From assembly GCF_000427825.1 (NCBI RefSeq), contig NZ_ATYT01000016.1, positions 22,094-86,093 of the forward strand: a stretch of DNA of 64,000 bases, given 5' to 3'. Source of the DNA: Thermocrispum municipale DSM 44069 (GTDB lineage Bacteria > Actinomycetota > Actinomycetes > Mycobacteriales > Pseudonocardiaceae). The position numbers and the translations under genes were made by a program. Below, piece after piece: positions 34,593-43,134 of the stretch. Numbering within the stretch: position 1 is the first letter of the stretch; each line of letters opens with the position of its first letter. The notes under the pieces were generated by a model. That model did no database searches and was not told the origin of the DNA. It saw only the letters and a program-made list of their open reading frames with translations.

Positions 34593-35954
34593 GTGCGTAC
34601 CAGCTCGCCCCGCTTCCCGGTCGCCGCCGTCGACCGGGAAGCGGGCTTCGACGCGTGGGAGCGCCGCGAATCACGACTGTTCGCGGCGCTGCCCTACGTG
34701 ATGCTGGCTGCGTCGGTGACCATCTCGCTGATTCAGTCCGGCTACCCACAGCGGCTGTGGCTGGTGTTGTCGGTCAGCGCGGTGGCGGCGGGGTGGACGT
34801 GGTGGTTCCTCACCGCGCACCCGCGCTGGCGGGACGAACGGCCCGGCCTGATGGCCGTCTATTTCGTCGGCTTCCTCGCGATGACCGCCACGCTGGTGCT
34901 GGAGGCACCGTGGTTCGGCATCTACGCATGGGTCGGCTTCGTCCACTCGTTCGAGTGCCTGCGCGGGCCGTGGCGATTTGCCGGTCAGATCGCCACGGCG
35001 GTGCTGATGGCGATCACGCAGAGCGGTGGCCAGCTGCCCACCACACCGCGCGCGGCGGCGACGTGGCTGATGCTCGTCGCCGTGAACGCCACCGTGGCCG
35101 GGGCGTTCACCTACATCGCGTACATCACGCAAGTCCACAACCGGAAGCGCAAAGAGGCCTTGGTCGAACTCGAAGAGGCCAATGCGAAGCTGGAACGCGC
35201 ACTGGAGGAGAACGCAGGACTGCACGCCCAGTTGCTGGTGCAAGCACGCGAAGCCGGCATGCTGGACGAGCGGCAGCGGCTGGCCAGCGAGATCCACGAC
35301 ACCCTCGCGCAGGGTTTCACCGGGATCATCACGCAGCTGCAGGCGGCCGAGCAGGCCGCCGACGACCCCGTCCGCTGGCGGCGGCATCTCGACACGGCAG
35401 CGGCCCTGGCTCGGGAGAACTTGGCGGAGGCCCGCCGGTCGGTGCAGGCGTTGACACCGCAAGCACTGGACAAGGCCCCGTTGCCGGAAGCCCTGCAGGA
35501 CCTCACCGAGCGCTGGTCGTCCATCCGTGACACCCAGGTTGCGTTCACCACCACCGGGACACCGCGCCCGATGCATCCGGAGATCGAAGCGACCCTGCTC
35601 CGCATCACCCAGGAGGCTCTGTCCAATGTGGACAAGCACGCGCAAGCGGGCCGGGTCGGCGTGACGTTGTCGTACATGGAAGATCAGATCACGCTCGACG
35701 TCCGGGACGACGGGATCGGCTTCTCCCCCGACGCCGTCGGCAACAAGGACAGCGACGGCGGATTCGGACTGGCAGGCATGCGGCGCCGCGTGCAGCGGCT
35801 GGCCGGCACGGTGAGCATCGAGTCCGAGCCCGGCGCGGGCACCGCCATCTCGGCCAGCCTTCCCGCGCTGGAGTTGACCGCGCCATCGGGCGAGCTGCGC
35901 GCACCGGACGGGGTGCTGGCCGTTCCGTCGGAGACCAAGGAGAAGGCCGAGTGA
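34593..35954 (+). CDS. NarL-type sensor histidine kinase (HisKA_3)
   Basis: A 453-residue kinase with about five or six N-terminal membrane helices (~28-180) and almost no extracellular loop, so it probably senses the membrane or a partner transporter. A coiled coil follows (~185-225, KEALVELEEANAKLERALEE). The HisKA_3 motif is MLDERQRLASEIHDTLAQGF with the phospho-histidine in EIHD. The ATPase has VDKHAQAG (N box), VRDDGIGF and GGFGLAGMRRR. It belongs to the MacS/DesK-like group and overlaps its regulator by four bases. Confidence 0.92.
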   Translation: MRTSSPRFPVAAVDREAGFDAWERRESRLFAALPYVMLAASVTISLIQSGYPQRLWLVLSVSAVAAGWTWWFLTAHPRWRDERPGLMAVYFVGFLAMTATLVLEAPWFGIYAWVGFVHSFECLRGPWRFAGQIATAVLMAITQSGGQLPTTPRAAATWLMLVAVNATVAGAFTYIAYITQVHNRKRKEALVELEEANAKLERALEENAGLHAQLLVQAREAGMLDERQRLASEIHDTLAQGFTGIITQLQAAEQAADDPVRWRRHLDTAAALARENLAEARRSVQALTPQALDKAPLPEALQDLTERWSSIRDTQVAFTTTGTPRPMHPEIEATLLRITQEALSNVDKHAQAGRVGVTLSYMEDQITLDVRDDGIGFSPDAVGNKDSDGGFGLAGMRRRVQRLAGTVSIESEPGAGTAISASLPALELTAPSGELRAPDGVLAVPSETKEKAE

Positions 35955-36580
35955 CCATCTCGCTGCTGATCGCCGATGACCACCCGATCGTCCGAGACGG
36001 ATTGCGCGGGATGTTCACCCCGGAGGAAGGCTTCCACGTGGTCGGCGAAGCCGCGAACGGCGCAGAGGCGGTGGCCGCTGCGGAGCGGCTGAGGCCGGAT
36101 GTGGTGCTGATGGACCTGCGCATGCCGTCGTCGGACGGGGTGTGGGCGATCAAGGAGCTGGCCCGGCTCGGCAATCCCGCCCGCATCCTCGTGCTGACCA
36201 CCTACGACACCGACTCCGACGTGCTGCCGGCGATCGAAGCGGGCGCCACCGGCTACTTGCTCAAGGACGCTCCACGCGAGGAGCTGTACCGCGGCGTGCG
36301 GGCGGCCGCGCGCGGGGAAACCGTGCTTTCCCCGGCGGTGGCCAGCAGGCTCATCGGGCAGATGCGGCAGCCGGAGACCGAGCCGCTGTCGCAGCGGGAG
36401 ATCGAGGTGTTGCGGCTGGTCGCGCGCGGAGCCACCAACAAGCAGGCGGCGGCGAAGCTGTTCATCAGTGAGGCGACCGTGAAGACGCACCTGCTGCACG
36501 TGTACTCGAAGCTGGGCGTCAACGACCGCGCGGCCGCCGTGGCCGTGGCCTTCCAACGCGGCTTGTTGCAGGCGGACTGA
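35951..36580 (+). CDS. NarL/LuxR-family response regulator
   Basis: A 209-residue regulator. The receiver has DDHPIVRDGL, the phospho-acceptor aspartate in VVLMDLRMP (~54) and LLKDAPRE with the conserved lysine. The C-terminal LuxR HTH (~145-205) reads LSQREIEVLRLVARGATNKQ, then AKLFISEATVKTHL. It is the last gene of the exporter-TCS operon. Its stop is directly adjacent to the stop of the convergent coaE gene, with no intervening base and therefore no room for a separate terminator. Confidence 0.93.
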   Translation: MTISLLIADDHPIVRDGLRGMFTPEEGFHVVGEAANGAEAVAAAERLRPDVVLMDLRMPSSDGVWAIKELARLGNPARILVLTTYDTDSDVLPAIEAGATGYLLKDAPREELYRGVRAAARGETVLSPAVASRLIGQMRQPETEPLSQREIEVLRLVARGATNKQAAAKLFISEATVKTHLLHVYSKLGVNDRAAAVAVAFQRGLLQAD

Positions 36581-37498
36581 TCAGGCCGCGGACTTCAACC
36601 ACACCCGGACCGGCCGCCCGGGGTCAGCGCTCGCGTGGTGGTCGTTGGCGCGTGGGAAGCCCGCTTCGGCGAGCGGATCCATCAGCGCGTCGACATCCTC
36701 CGGCGTTCGCACCGTCAGCCGCATGTCGATCACCGCGGGCTGCGGGTCCTCGGGAGACTCGGACATCACCGGCTCGACCCGCTCCGCCCGATCGCCGGCG
36801 ACGAAGCGAAGCCGTTCGACGAGCCTGCGCATCTGGTACCGCACCGTCGGATTCGGCTTGTGTGCCGGCGGCGGGTCTGCCGGCCTGCGTAGCCGCACGT
36901 TGGCCTCGTACGGCACCAGGCGGTCCGCCCACAACGCGTCCACGGCGGCCAGCACCTCGTCCTCCGACCCGCTGTTGTCCAGCCAGACGTCGGCCACTTC
37001 GCGGCGTTCTTCGTCCGTAGCCTGCGCCGCGATCCGCGCCCGGGCGTCTTCTTCCGTCATCCCCCGGTTGGCCATGATGCGCTCGACGCGCGTCTGAACG
37101 TCCGCGTGCACCACGACGACCAGGTGGTACATCGGCGCCATCGAGTTCTCCACCAGCAGCGGCACGTCGTGCACGATGATCGCTTCCGGCGGCGCTGCCT
37201 TGATCAGCTCGGTGGTGCGCTGACCGATCAGCGGGTGCAGGATGCCGTTGAGCCGGTTGCGGGCGTCCGGGTCGGCGAACGCGACCGCCGCCAACGCGGG
37301 ACGATCCAACGAGCCGTCGTCGGCCAGCACCTGGTCCCCGAACTCCTTGACCACCGCGGCGAGCCCGGGCGTGCCCGGCTCGACGACCTCACGCGCCAAG
37401 CGATCCGAGTCGATCAACACCGCTCCGTGCTCGGCCAGGCGGGCCGCCACCGTCGATTTGCCGGCACCGATGCCTCCGGTCAAGCCCACTCGCAGCAT
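36581..37498 (-). CDS. coaE: Dephospho-CoA kinase with short C-terminal GrpB-like remnant
   Basis: Residues ~1-200 are dephospho-CoA kinase, the last step of CoA synthesis: P-loop [22 protein letters not shown], and a lid with [18 protein letters not shown]. Actinobacterial CoaE usually carries a C-terminal UPF0157/GrpB-like domain to ~400 residues. Here the protein stops at 305, after ~75 residues of that domain ([32 protein letters not shown]). It may be a natural short form or a truncated one. ATG 37498 gives MLRVGLTGG; another ATG lies nine bases upstream. Confidence 0.92.
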   Translation of the reverse strand: MLRVGLTGGIGAGKSTVAARLAEHGAVLIDSDRLAREVVEPGTPGLAAVVKEFGDQVLADDGSLDRPALAAVAFADPDARNRLNGILHPLIGQRTTELIKAAPPEAIIVHDVPLLVENSMAPMYHLVVVVHADVQTRVERIMANRGMTEEDARARIAAQATDEERREVADVWLDNSGSEDEVLAAVDALWADRLVPYEANVRLRRPADPPPAHKPNPTVRYQMRRLVERLRFVAGDRAERVEPVMSESPEDPQPAVIDMRLTVRTPEDVDALMDPLAEAGFPRANDHHASADPGRPVRVWLKSAA

Positions 37499-37693
37499 GG
37501 TGATCATCCAATCACGTGCACCGTTTGTTCGTCGAATACCCGCAACGGACGGATTCGGACCCTTTCCAGCCGGGATTAGATCAAGATGCTGTGACTATTG
37601 GGACTGAAGTGAGTGACACGCCGTGCGCTTACCTGCTTATACCGGCGTCTGTATGTACTGTCCGGCACGAAGTGTCGCCCAGATGGAGGACCC

Positions 37694-37897
37694 ATGCGCA
37701 CGCACTACGTCGGGAAACACCGGCTGGGCACGCCGGGGTTGGTGCACTGCGTCGAGATTCGATCTGTGGCCGATGCTCTCGCGGAATACCGGCGCGGCTG
37801 GTTGGCCGCCCTGTTGGTTCCTGCCCGCCACAGCCTGGCCGGACTGCGTCGCCGCGCCAAGGCCGGACGGCTGGCACCCGTGGCCGCGAAAGCGTAG
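37694..37897 (+). CDS. Small basic protein of unknown function
   Basis: A 67-residue protein, MRTHYVGKHRLGTPGLVHCV then a helical stretch (SVADALAEYRRGWLAALLVP) and a basic end (GLRRRAKAGRLAPVAAKA). GGAGGA at 37685-37690, four bases before the ATG, is a strong ribosome site. It lies between coaE and rpsA and ends before a bidirectional terminator shared with rpsA. I do not recognise it. Codon usage is GC-rich at third positions like its neighbours, supporting coding. Confidence 0.6.
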   Translation: MRTHYVGKHRLGTPGLVHCVEIRSVADALAEYRRGWLAALLVPARHSLAGLRRRAKAGRLAPVAAKA

Positions 37898-37947
37898 AGG
37901 CCCAGGCCGCGTAACGACGGCGAGCCATCAAGCACGAGCGGGGTAGA

Positions 37948-37982
37948 CGAAAGGGCCGGCCCACACCGGGCCGGCCCTTTCG
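37948..37982. terminator. Bidirectional terminator between the small gene and rpsA
   Basis: CGAAAGGGCCGGCCC and its exact complement form a 15-bp stem with a five-base loop (ACACC). Flanking A and T runs inside the stem base give U-rich ends on both strands. It serves the small gene and the convergent rpsA. Confidence 0.92.
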
Positions 37983-37993
37983 TCATGCCGTGA

Positions 37994-39478
37994 TCAGTTG
38001 CCGCCGGACAGCTTCTCCCGCAGCGCGGCCAGCTGGGCGTCGGACGCCAAGGTGCCGCTGCCCTCGTCGGAGCTGCTGCTGTAGCTGCTCTCGCCGGCCT
38101 CCGCGTCGCCTGCACCGGCCGCCGCGGCCTCCGCGTTGGCCCTGGCCGCCTCGGCGACCTGCCGCATGTGCGCCTCGTAGCGAGCGTGCGCCTCGGCGTA
38201 CTGCTTCTCCCACTCCTCGCGCTGGGCCTCGTAACCCGGCTGCCACTCCTGGGTGTCCGGGTCGAAACCCTCGGGGTAGATGTAGTTGCCGTGCTCGTCG
38301 TACTCGGCGACCATGCCGTACTGCGTCGGGTCGAACTCGGCGTCCGGGCTGAAGCCCTCGTTGGCCTGCTTCAGCGACAGCGAGATGCGACGACGCTCCA
38401 GGTCGATGTCGATGACCTTGACCATGACCTCGCTGTTGACCTGGACGACCTGCTCGGGCAGCTCGACGTGGCGCTCGGCCAGCTCGGAGATGTGCACCAG
38501 GCCCTCGATACCGTCCTCGACGCGGACGAACGCGCCGAACGGCACCAGCTTGGTGACCTTGCCCGGCACGATCTGGCCGATCGCGTGGGTACGGGCGAAC
38601 TGGCGCCACGGGTCCTCCTGCGTCGCCTTCAGCGACAGCGAGACCCGCTCGCGGTCCATGTCGACGTCCAGGACCTCGACGGTGACCTCGTCACCGACCT
38701 GCACGACCTCGCTCGGGTGGTCGATGTGCTTCCAGGACAGCTCGGAGACGTGCACCAGGCCGTCCACGCCGCCCAGGTCGACGAACGCACCGAAGTTGAC
38801 GATGGAGGACACCACGCCCTTGCGGACCTGGCCCTTGGCCAGCGCGTTGAGGAACTCGCTGCGCACCTCGGACTGGGTCTGCTCCAGGTAGGCGCGGCGG
38901 GACAGCACCACGTTGTTGCGGTTCTTGTCCAGCTCGATGATCTTCGCCTCGAGCTCGCGGCCGACGTACGGCTGCAGGTCGCGCACCCGGCGCATCTCGA
39001 CCAGCGACGCGGGCAGGAAGCCCCGCAGGCCGATGTCCAGGATCAGGCCGCCCTTGACGACCTCGATGACGGTGCCGGAGACGGCCTCGTCGCGCTCCTT
39101 GAGCTCCTCGATGGTGCCCCAGGCACGCTCGTACTGAGCACGCTTCTTGGACAGGATCAGCCGACCCTCCTTGTCCTCCTTCTGGAGAACGAGGGCCTCG
39201 ACCTGGTCGCCGACCTTGACCACTTCAGCCGGGTCGACATCGTGCTTGATGGACAGCTCGCGGGAGGGGATCACGCCCTCGGTCTTGTAGCCGATGTCGA
39301 GTAGGACCTCGTCGCGGTCGACCTTGACGATGGTGCCTTCGACGATGTCGCCGTCGTTGAAGTACTTGATCGTCTTGTCGATAGCGGCGAGAAAGTCTTC
39401 CTCCGACCCGATATCGTTCACGGCGACCTGGGAGGTCTGCTCTTGGTCAGTCGGGGCGGCGGTGGTGTCGGTGGCCAT
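37994..39478 (-). CDS. rpsA: 30S ribosomal protein S1
   Basis: A 494-residue actinobacterial S1, which helps mRNA bind the 30S subunit. Four S1 RNA-binding domains lie at about 35-105, 120-188, 205-278 and 292-365 (for example GDIVEGTIVKVDRDEVLLDI and GKVTKLVPFGAFVRVEDG). A low-complexity acidic/alanine tail (~380-494) ends LAALREKLSGGN. The ATG MATDTTAAPTDQ was chosen over the upstream frame. It is next to coaE as in M. tuberculosis, where this protein is also discussed in connection with pyrazinoic acid. Confidence 0.97.
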   Translation of the reverse strand: MATDTTAAPTDQEQTSQVAVNDIGSEEDFLAAIDKTIKYFNDGDIVEGTIVKVDRDEVLLDIGYKTEGVIPSRELSIKHDVDPAEVVKVGDQVEALVLQKEDKEGRLILSKKRAQYERAWGTIEELKERDEAVSGTVIEVVKGGLILDIGLRGFLPASLVEMRRVRDLQPYVGRELEAKIIELDKNRNNVVLSRRAYLEQTQSEVRSEFLNALAKGQVRKGVVSSIVNFGAFVDLGGVDGLVHVSELSWKHIDHPSEVVQVGDEVTVEVLDVDMDRERVSLSLKATQEDPWRQFARTHAIGQIVPGKVTKLVPFGAFVRVEDGIEGLVHISELAERHVELPEQVVQVNSEVMVKVIDIDLERRRISLSLKQANEGFSPDAEFDPTQYGMVAEYDEHGNYIYPEGFDPDTQEWQPGYEAQREEWEKQYAEAHARYEAHMRQVAEAARANAEAAAAGAGDAEAGESSYSSSSDEGSGTLASDAQLAALREKLSGGN

Positions 39479-39730
39479 TAGGTGGGTTGCTCCGGTATGG
39501 ATTGAGTAGTCGTTGTTTCTGTTGGACAAGTCTTGCTGCGCAGCGGCCGACGCGGTAGATATCCAACGCCCTCACAAATGACGGCCGACGGACCACCGCA
39601 ATTCGGTACGCGGACCTGGAACCCGGCGGACACCGGGTGGCGAGGCAGCGCGAACCCACTGCGCCTGGCCCATCGTACTTGTCCCCGCTACCCCGGCACA
39701 AACAGGGTGGGTCACGGATACGATCACCGC

Positions 39731-40582
39731 GTGAGCGATCCCGACCAGGCCGCCGGCGGCCACGAGAGCGCCGAACGTCTCCTCGGTACGGCGGGTGTGG
39801 CGCGCCGTCCCGTCGGCCATGCCGAAGCGGTGGTGGCCAGCCGGGCGTGGTGGGACGCCGACGCCGACGATTACCTCGCCGAGCACGGCGACTTTCTCGG
39901 CGATGCCGATTTCGTGTGGTGCCCGGAAGGCTTGCGCGAACAGGACGCACACCTGCTGGGCGATGTCGCCGGGAAACGGGTACTCGAGGTCGGCTGCGGG
40001 GCCGCTATGTGTGCACGGTGGCTGACCTCGGTCGGCGCCGACGCGGTGGCGATGGACCTGTCGGGCGGCATGCTGCGGCACGCCGACGAAGCCAACCGGC
40101 GGACCGGCCTGAAGCCCCCGCTGGTGCAGGCGGACGCGGCACGTCTGCCGTTCGCGTCCGGCACGTTCGACATCGCCTGTTCCGCTTTCGGCGCGGTGCC
40201 GTTCACCCCCGACCTGGACGCGGTCTTCACCGAGGTGGCCCGCGTGCTGCGACCGGCGGGACGCTGGGTGTTCGCGGTGACGCATCCGATGCGCTGGATC
40301 TTCCCGGACGACCCGGGCCCGGCTGGTCTGCGCGTCATCAATTCGTATTTCGACCGCACCCCGTATGTGGAGATCGACGCGCAGGGCCAGGCGACGTACG
40401 TGGAGTATCACCGCACGCTCGGCGACTACATCCGTGCACTGCGCGGTGCCGGGTTCGTCCTGGACGATCTGGTCGAACCGGAATGGCCGGAGGGTCACGA
40501 GCTGGTGTGGGGCCAGTGGGGCCCGGAGCGTGGCGAGTTGTTCCCCGGCACCGCGATCTTCCGTTGCGAGCTGGCCACATGA
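39731..40582 (+). CDS. Class I SAM-dependent methyltransferase
   Basis: A 283-residue methyltransferase. After a ~60-residue N-terminal part (SRAWWDADADDYLAEHGDFL) comes motif I VLEVGCGAAMCARWL, motif II AVAMDLSGGML and LPFASGTFDIACSAFGAVPF at the post-I/IV region, as in the UbiE/Methyltransf_11 group. The acceptor is unknown. The GTG at 39731 was chosen because it follows TACGAT by about seven bases, consistent with a leaderless mRNA, and sequence before it is not conserved-looking. It is coupled to the following acetyltransferase. Confidence 0.85.
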   Translation: MSDPDQAAGGHESAERLLGTAGVARRPVGHAEAVVASRAWWDADADDYLAEHGDFLGDADFVWCPEGLREQDAHLLGDVAGKRVLEVGCGAAMCARWLTSVGADAVAMDLSGGMLRHADEANRRTGLKPPLVQADAARLPFASGTFDIACSAFGAVPFTPDLDAVFTEVARVLRPAGRWVFAVTHPMRWIFPDDPGPAGLRVINSYFDRTPYVEIDAQGQATYVEYHRTLGDYIRALRGAGFVLDDLVEPEWPEGHELVWGQWGPERGELFPGTAIFRCELAT

Positions 40583-41442
40583 GCGGTCCGCACAGCGCGG
40601 AGATCACGGCCACGCTGGCCGACGGACGGGTCGTGGGTGGGCGGGTGTATCGCCTGGTGCACGGACCGCAGGACCTGCTCAGCGTGTGGAACGCTCGCGT
40701 GGTGTGGGACTTCGCCCCGGCGATCGGCGACGCGGGCGCGGCGGGCATGGACGCGGCGCTCAGCGCGCTCGCGGGCTGGCTCCGACGTGAGGTCCCCACC
40801 ACCGAGCTGTCGGGCGACACGGCCGTTCAGGTCACCTGGCCGAGCCACGACGTCGCTGTCTTCCCGGTCTTGCTGGCGCACGGGCTGGTGCCCACCACGG
40901 TGCTGGCGACCCGCCCGCTCGGGCTGTCGACGCTGCATCGCAGCACCGATGTGCGGGTGCGGAAAGCGACCATGAGCGACCTCGACGACGTGGCCAAGCT
41001 GGCCGCGGAGGAGATGCGGTTCTCCGCCCAGGTCGTGGGGGCGACACCACGCGACAACGCCGACGAGTTGATCCGGATCAACGCCGAGCGCGCGGTGTAC
41101 TTCGGCGGGCGGGTGTATCTGGCGGAGCTCGACGGCGTCGCGGTGGGCGTGGCGGTGTGCGGCGTGACCGACCCGGCCGACAGCCCGACGCTGAGCCGCT
41201 TCCTGCCCGCGGGCACGTGGGGGTATCTGGGCCAGGTCGCGGTGCAGCCGAACCTCCGTGGGCAGGGGGTCGGGGCCGCGCTGGCCGAAGGCTCCCTTCG
41301 GCTGCTCGAGCCGGGTCTGGAGCAGGGCACGTTCCTGTTCTACGACGTGGCCAACCCGCTCTCGTCCGTGTTCTGGCCGCGCCGCGGTTACCGGCCGGTG
41401 CAGACGCGCTGGATCTGCCGCCCGGCCGCGAACCTGCGTTGA
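40579..41442 (+). CDS. GNAT family N-acetyltransferase
   Basis: A 287-residue protein. The C-terminal half (~130-285) is a GNAT domain: VRKATMSDLDDVAKLAAEEM, then LGQVAVQPNLRGQGVGAAL as motif A (acetyl-CoA pyrophosphate loop) and FYDVANPLSSVFWPRRGYRP. The N-terminal ~125 residues form a separate, weakly GNAT-like domain, so this may be a tandem-domain member. The ATG overlaps the methyltransferase stop by four bases (ATGA). Substrate unknown. Confidence 0.85.
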   Translation: MSGPHSAEITATLADGRVVGGRVYRLVHGPQDLLSVWNARVVWDFAPAIGDAGAAGMDAALSALAGWLRREVPTTELSGDTAVQVTWPSHDVAVFPVLLAHGLVPTTVLATRPLGLSTLHRSTDVRVRKATMSDLDDVAKLAAEEMRFSAQVVGATPRDNADELIRINAERAVYFGGRVYLAELDGVAVGVAVCGVTDPADSPTLSRFLPAGTWGYLGQVAVQPNLRGQGVGAALAEGSLRLLEPGLEQGTFLFYDVANPLSSVFWPRRGYRPVQTRWICRPAANLR

Positions 41443-41449
41443 CCCGCCT

Positions 41450-41992
41450 TCAGTGCGTCCAGGCCCGCGCCTGGCCCACGTAGTGCTCGGTGGTCGGAGC
41501 ACCCCGGATCGCTCGCTTCACCGCGTCGAGCACCCCGTCGACGATCTCGGTGTGCGTCAGCCAGCGCATCCGGTCACCGTCCCGCACATACCCCAGCAGA
41601 ACCTGCTGGGTCGGATGCTCCGGCAGCGTCGGTTCCGGGCCCGCCCCGAACCGGTCGTCCGGTGGTGCGTCGAACACCTCCACCACGGGGGCGTCCGGAA
41701 CCAGCAGCGGCTCGACGGCGTTGAGCACCGAGCGCCGGTACTCGTTGTGCACCCACGCCACCAGCAGGTCCGCCGGGCCGTCCAGCGCGTCGGCGGTATC
41801 CCGTACGAGGCGCTCCGGTCGTTCCCAGCGCGCCTGTACCCACAGGGCCCGACCTCGGCCGGGCTCGGCGTAGTCCGGCAGCGGGCTGTAGCGCCTGCTC
41901 GGGAGCACCACCAGCCAGCCCTCGTTCACCAAGTGGCCTGCCACGCCCGCCAACATCCCGGTGCCACCCAGCACCAGTGCACGTTTCGGCAT
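41450..41992 (-). CDS. Small Rossmann-fold (SDR-like) protein
   Basis: A 180-residue protein starting RALVLGGTGMLAGVAGHLV, a nucleotide-binding glycine loop of the extended-SDR/NmrA kind. The rest (PADLLVAWVHNEYRR, VVEVFDAPPDDRF) lacks a YxxxK catalytic pair, so it may bind NAD(P) without dehydrogenase activity. It lies three bases after the SDR gene stop at 41996 and is probably co-transcribed with it. The convergent acetyltransferase ends seven bases away. Confidence 0.75.
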   Translation of the reverse strand: MPKRALVLGGTGMLAGVAGHLVNEGWLVVLPSRRYSPLPDYAEPGRGRALWVQARWERPERLVRDTADALDGPADLLVAWVHNEYRRSVLNAVEPLLVPDAPVVEVFDAPPDDRFGAGPEPTLPEHPTQQVLLGYVRDGDRMRWLTHTEIVDGVLDAVKRAIRGAPTTEHYVGQARAWTH

Positions 41993-41995
41993 GGC

Positions 41996-42793
41996 CTACC
42001 CCCGCATCCGGCGCGCGAACGACATCATCGGCAGCAGAACGGAATGGGGCGTCACGCGACTGGCGCCCGCCAGCGTCTTGGGCACCATGCCGGGCACCAC
42101 GACCCGCTTGCCTTGTTCCATCGCCGCGATCGATTCCTCGGCCACCCGCTCCACGCTGACTTTTCCCCCTGGAATCGCGACCGCTTCGGCCCCGGCGATC
42201 CGCGCCCATTCGGTGTCCACCGGGCCCGGGCACACCGCCGTGCACGAGACGCCACTCCCCCGCAGTTCCTCGTGGATCGCTTCGGACAGGGTCAACACGA
42301 ACGCCTTGGTCGCCGCGTACGTGGCCATGCCCGGCATGGGTTGGAACGCGGCGAGCGACGCCAGGTTGAGGATCGCACCGCTGCCCCTGGCCACCATGTC
42401 GTGCAGGAAGGCGTGGGTCAGTTCGAGCAAGGCCGTCACGTTGACGTCGACCTCTTCCCGCTCACGTTCCAGCGGTAGCCGGGCGAACTGACCGGACGTG
42501 CCGAACCCGGCGGAGTTGCACACCCCGCCGACGACCCGTGACCGGGAGCGGATCCGGTCGATCAATTTCGTGCGCTCCTCGGGCACGGCCAGGTCGTGCA
42601 CCATCACCTCGACGTCGACTCCGTGCGCCGAGTGGAGCTCGTCGGCAAGCTTGCGCATGCGCTCCTCGCGGCGGGCCACGAGCACCAGGTTGTGTCCTCG
42701 CTGTGCCAGTTGGCGGGCCAGCTCGGCACCGATGCCGCTGGAAGCTCCGGTCACGACGACGTCGATGTCGTCAGCGGGCGCGGGCAGGCTCAT
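41996..42793 (-). CDS. Short-chain dehydrogenase/reductase (DltE-like)
   Basis: A 265-residue classical SDR: TGASSGIGAELARQL (cofactor), VARREERM, VCNSAGFGTSG in place of NNAG, LNLASLAAFQP with the catalytic serine, and YAATKAFVL (Y-x-x-x-K). C-terminal region GPVDTEWAR is typical of the family that oxidises or reduces lipid-like alcohols. The ATG MSLPAPADD was chosen over the upstream frame. A 14-bp palindrome lies about 110 bp upstream. Confidence 0.88.
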   Translation of the reverse strand: MSLPAPADDIDVVVTGASSGIGAELARQLAQRGHNLVLVARREERMRKLADELHSAHGVDVEVMVHDLAVPEERTKLIDRIRSRSRVVGGVCNSAGFGTSGQFARLPLEREREEVDVNVTALLELTHAFLHDMVARGSGAILNLASLAAFQPMPGMATYAATKAFVLTLSEAIHEELRGSGVSCTAVCPGPVDTEWARIAGAEAVAIPGGKVSVERVAEESIAAMEQGKRVVVPGMVPKTLAGASRVTPHSVLLPMMSFARRMRG

Positions 42794-42905
42794 CCGAACA
42801 CCTCCGTGGTCGTTGCGGCGACACCGCCTGGCGCTCGCCGGGCGTTGCAGCGCGAGGTCGCTTGCAGAGTTACCGCCCCTCTGGTCGCCAAACCTGGCGG
42901 TGCCC

Positions 42906-42919
42906 GTCGGACGTCCGAC
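42906..42919. promoter_or_regulatory. Perfect 14-bp palindrome upstream of the SDR gene
   Basis: GTCGGACGTCCGAC is fully self-complementary and is followed by ATATGTCCGA, a partial second half-site. The 340-bp gap from the SDR start (42794) to the sigma-factor gene holds this palindrome and the repeats at 43031; no gene is seen. Confidence 0.45.
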
Positions 42920-43030
42920 CATATGTCCGATCTGCGCGTTTCCCTCGCCATGGTTCCATCACCCACGCAGATCCGCACCACCCGTCGGGTCGGCGGGCAT
43001 CCGATCGGCGGAACCGGTCGGTGGTACGCA

Positions 43031-43133
43031 GCACGATCCCGGCCCGGCGGACGGCCGGTCGGTCGATGAGCTCCCGGCCCGGCCGGCGGCCGGTCCAGTC
43101 GATGAGATCCCGGCCCGGCCGGCGGCCGGGCCG
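43031..43133. repeat. Three tandem ~36-bp GC-rich repeats
   Basis: Two 36-bp units at 43062-43097 and 43098-43133 differ at about four positions. A partial, more diverged unit lies at 43031-43061. Each contains CCCGGCCCGGCCGGCGGCCGG and is able to fold into a strong hairpin. The array ends two bases before the sigma-factor stop codon, so it would be in that gene's 3' untranslated region. Confidence 0.85.
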
Positions 43134-43134
43134 A

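Noticed and set aside
43031-43133. CRISPR-like direct repeats
   Set aside because: Units are contiguous with no unique spacers and no cas genes are near.
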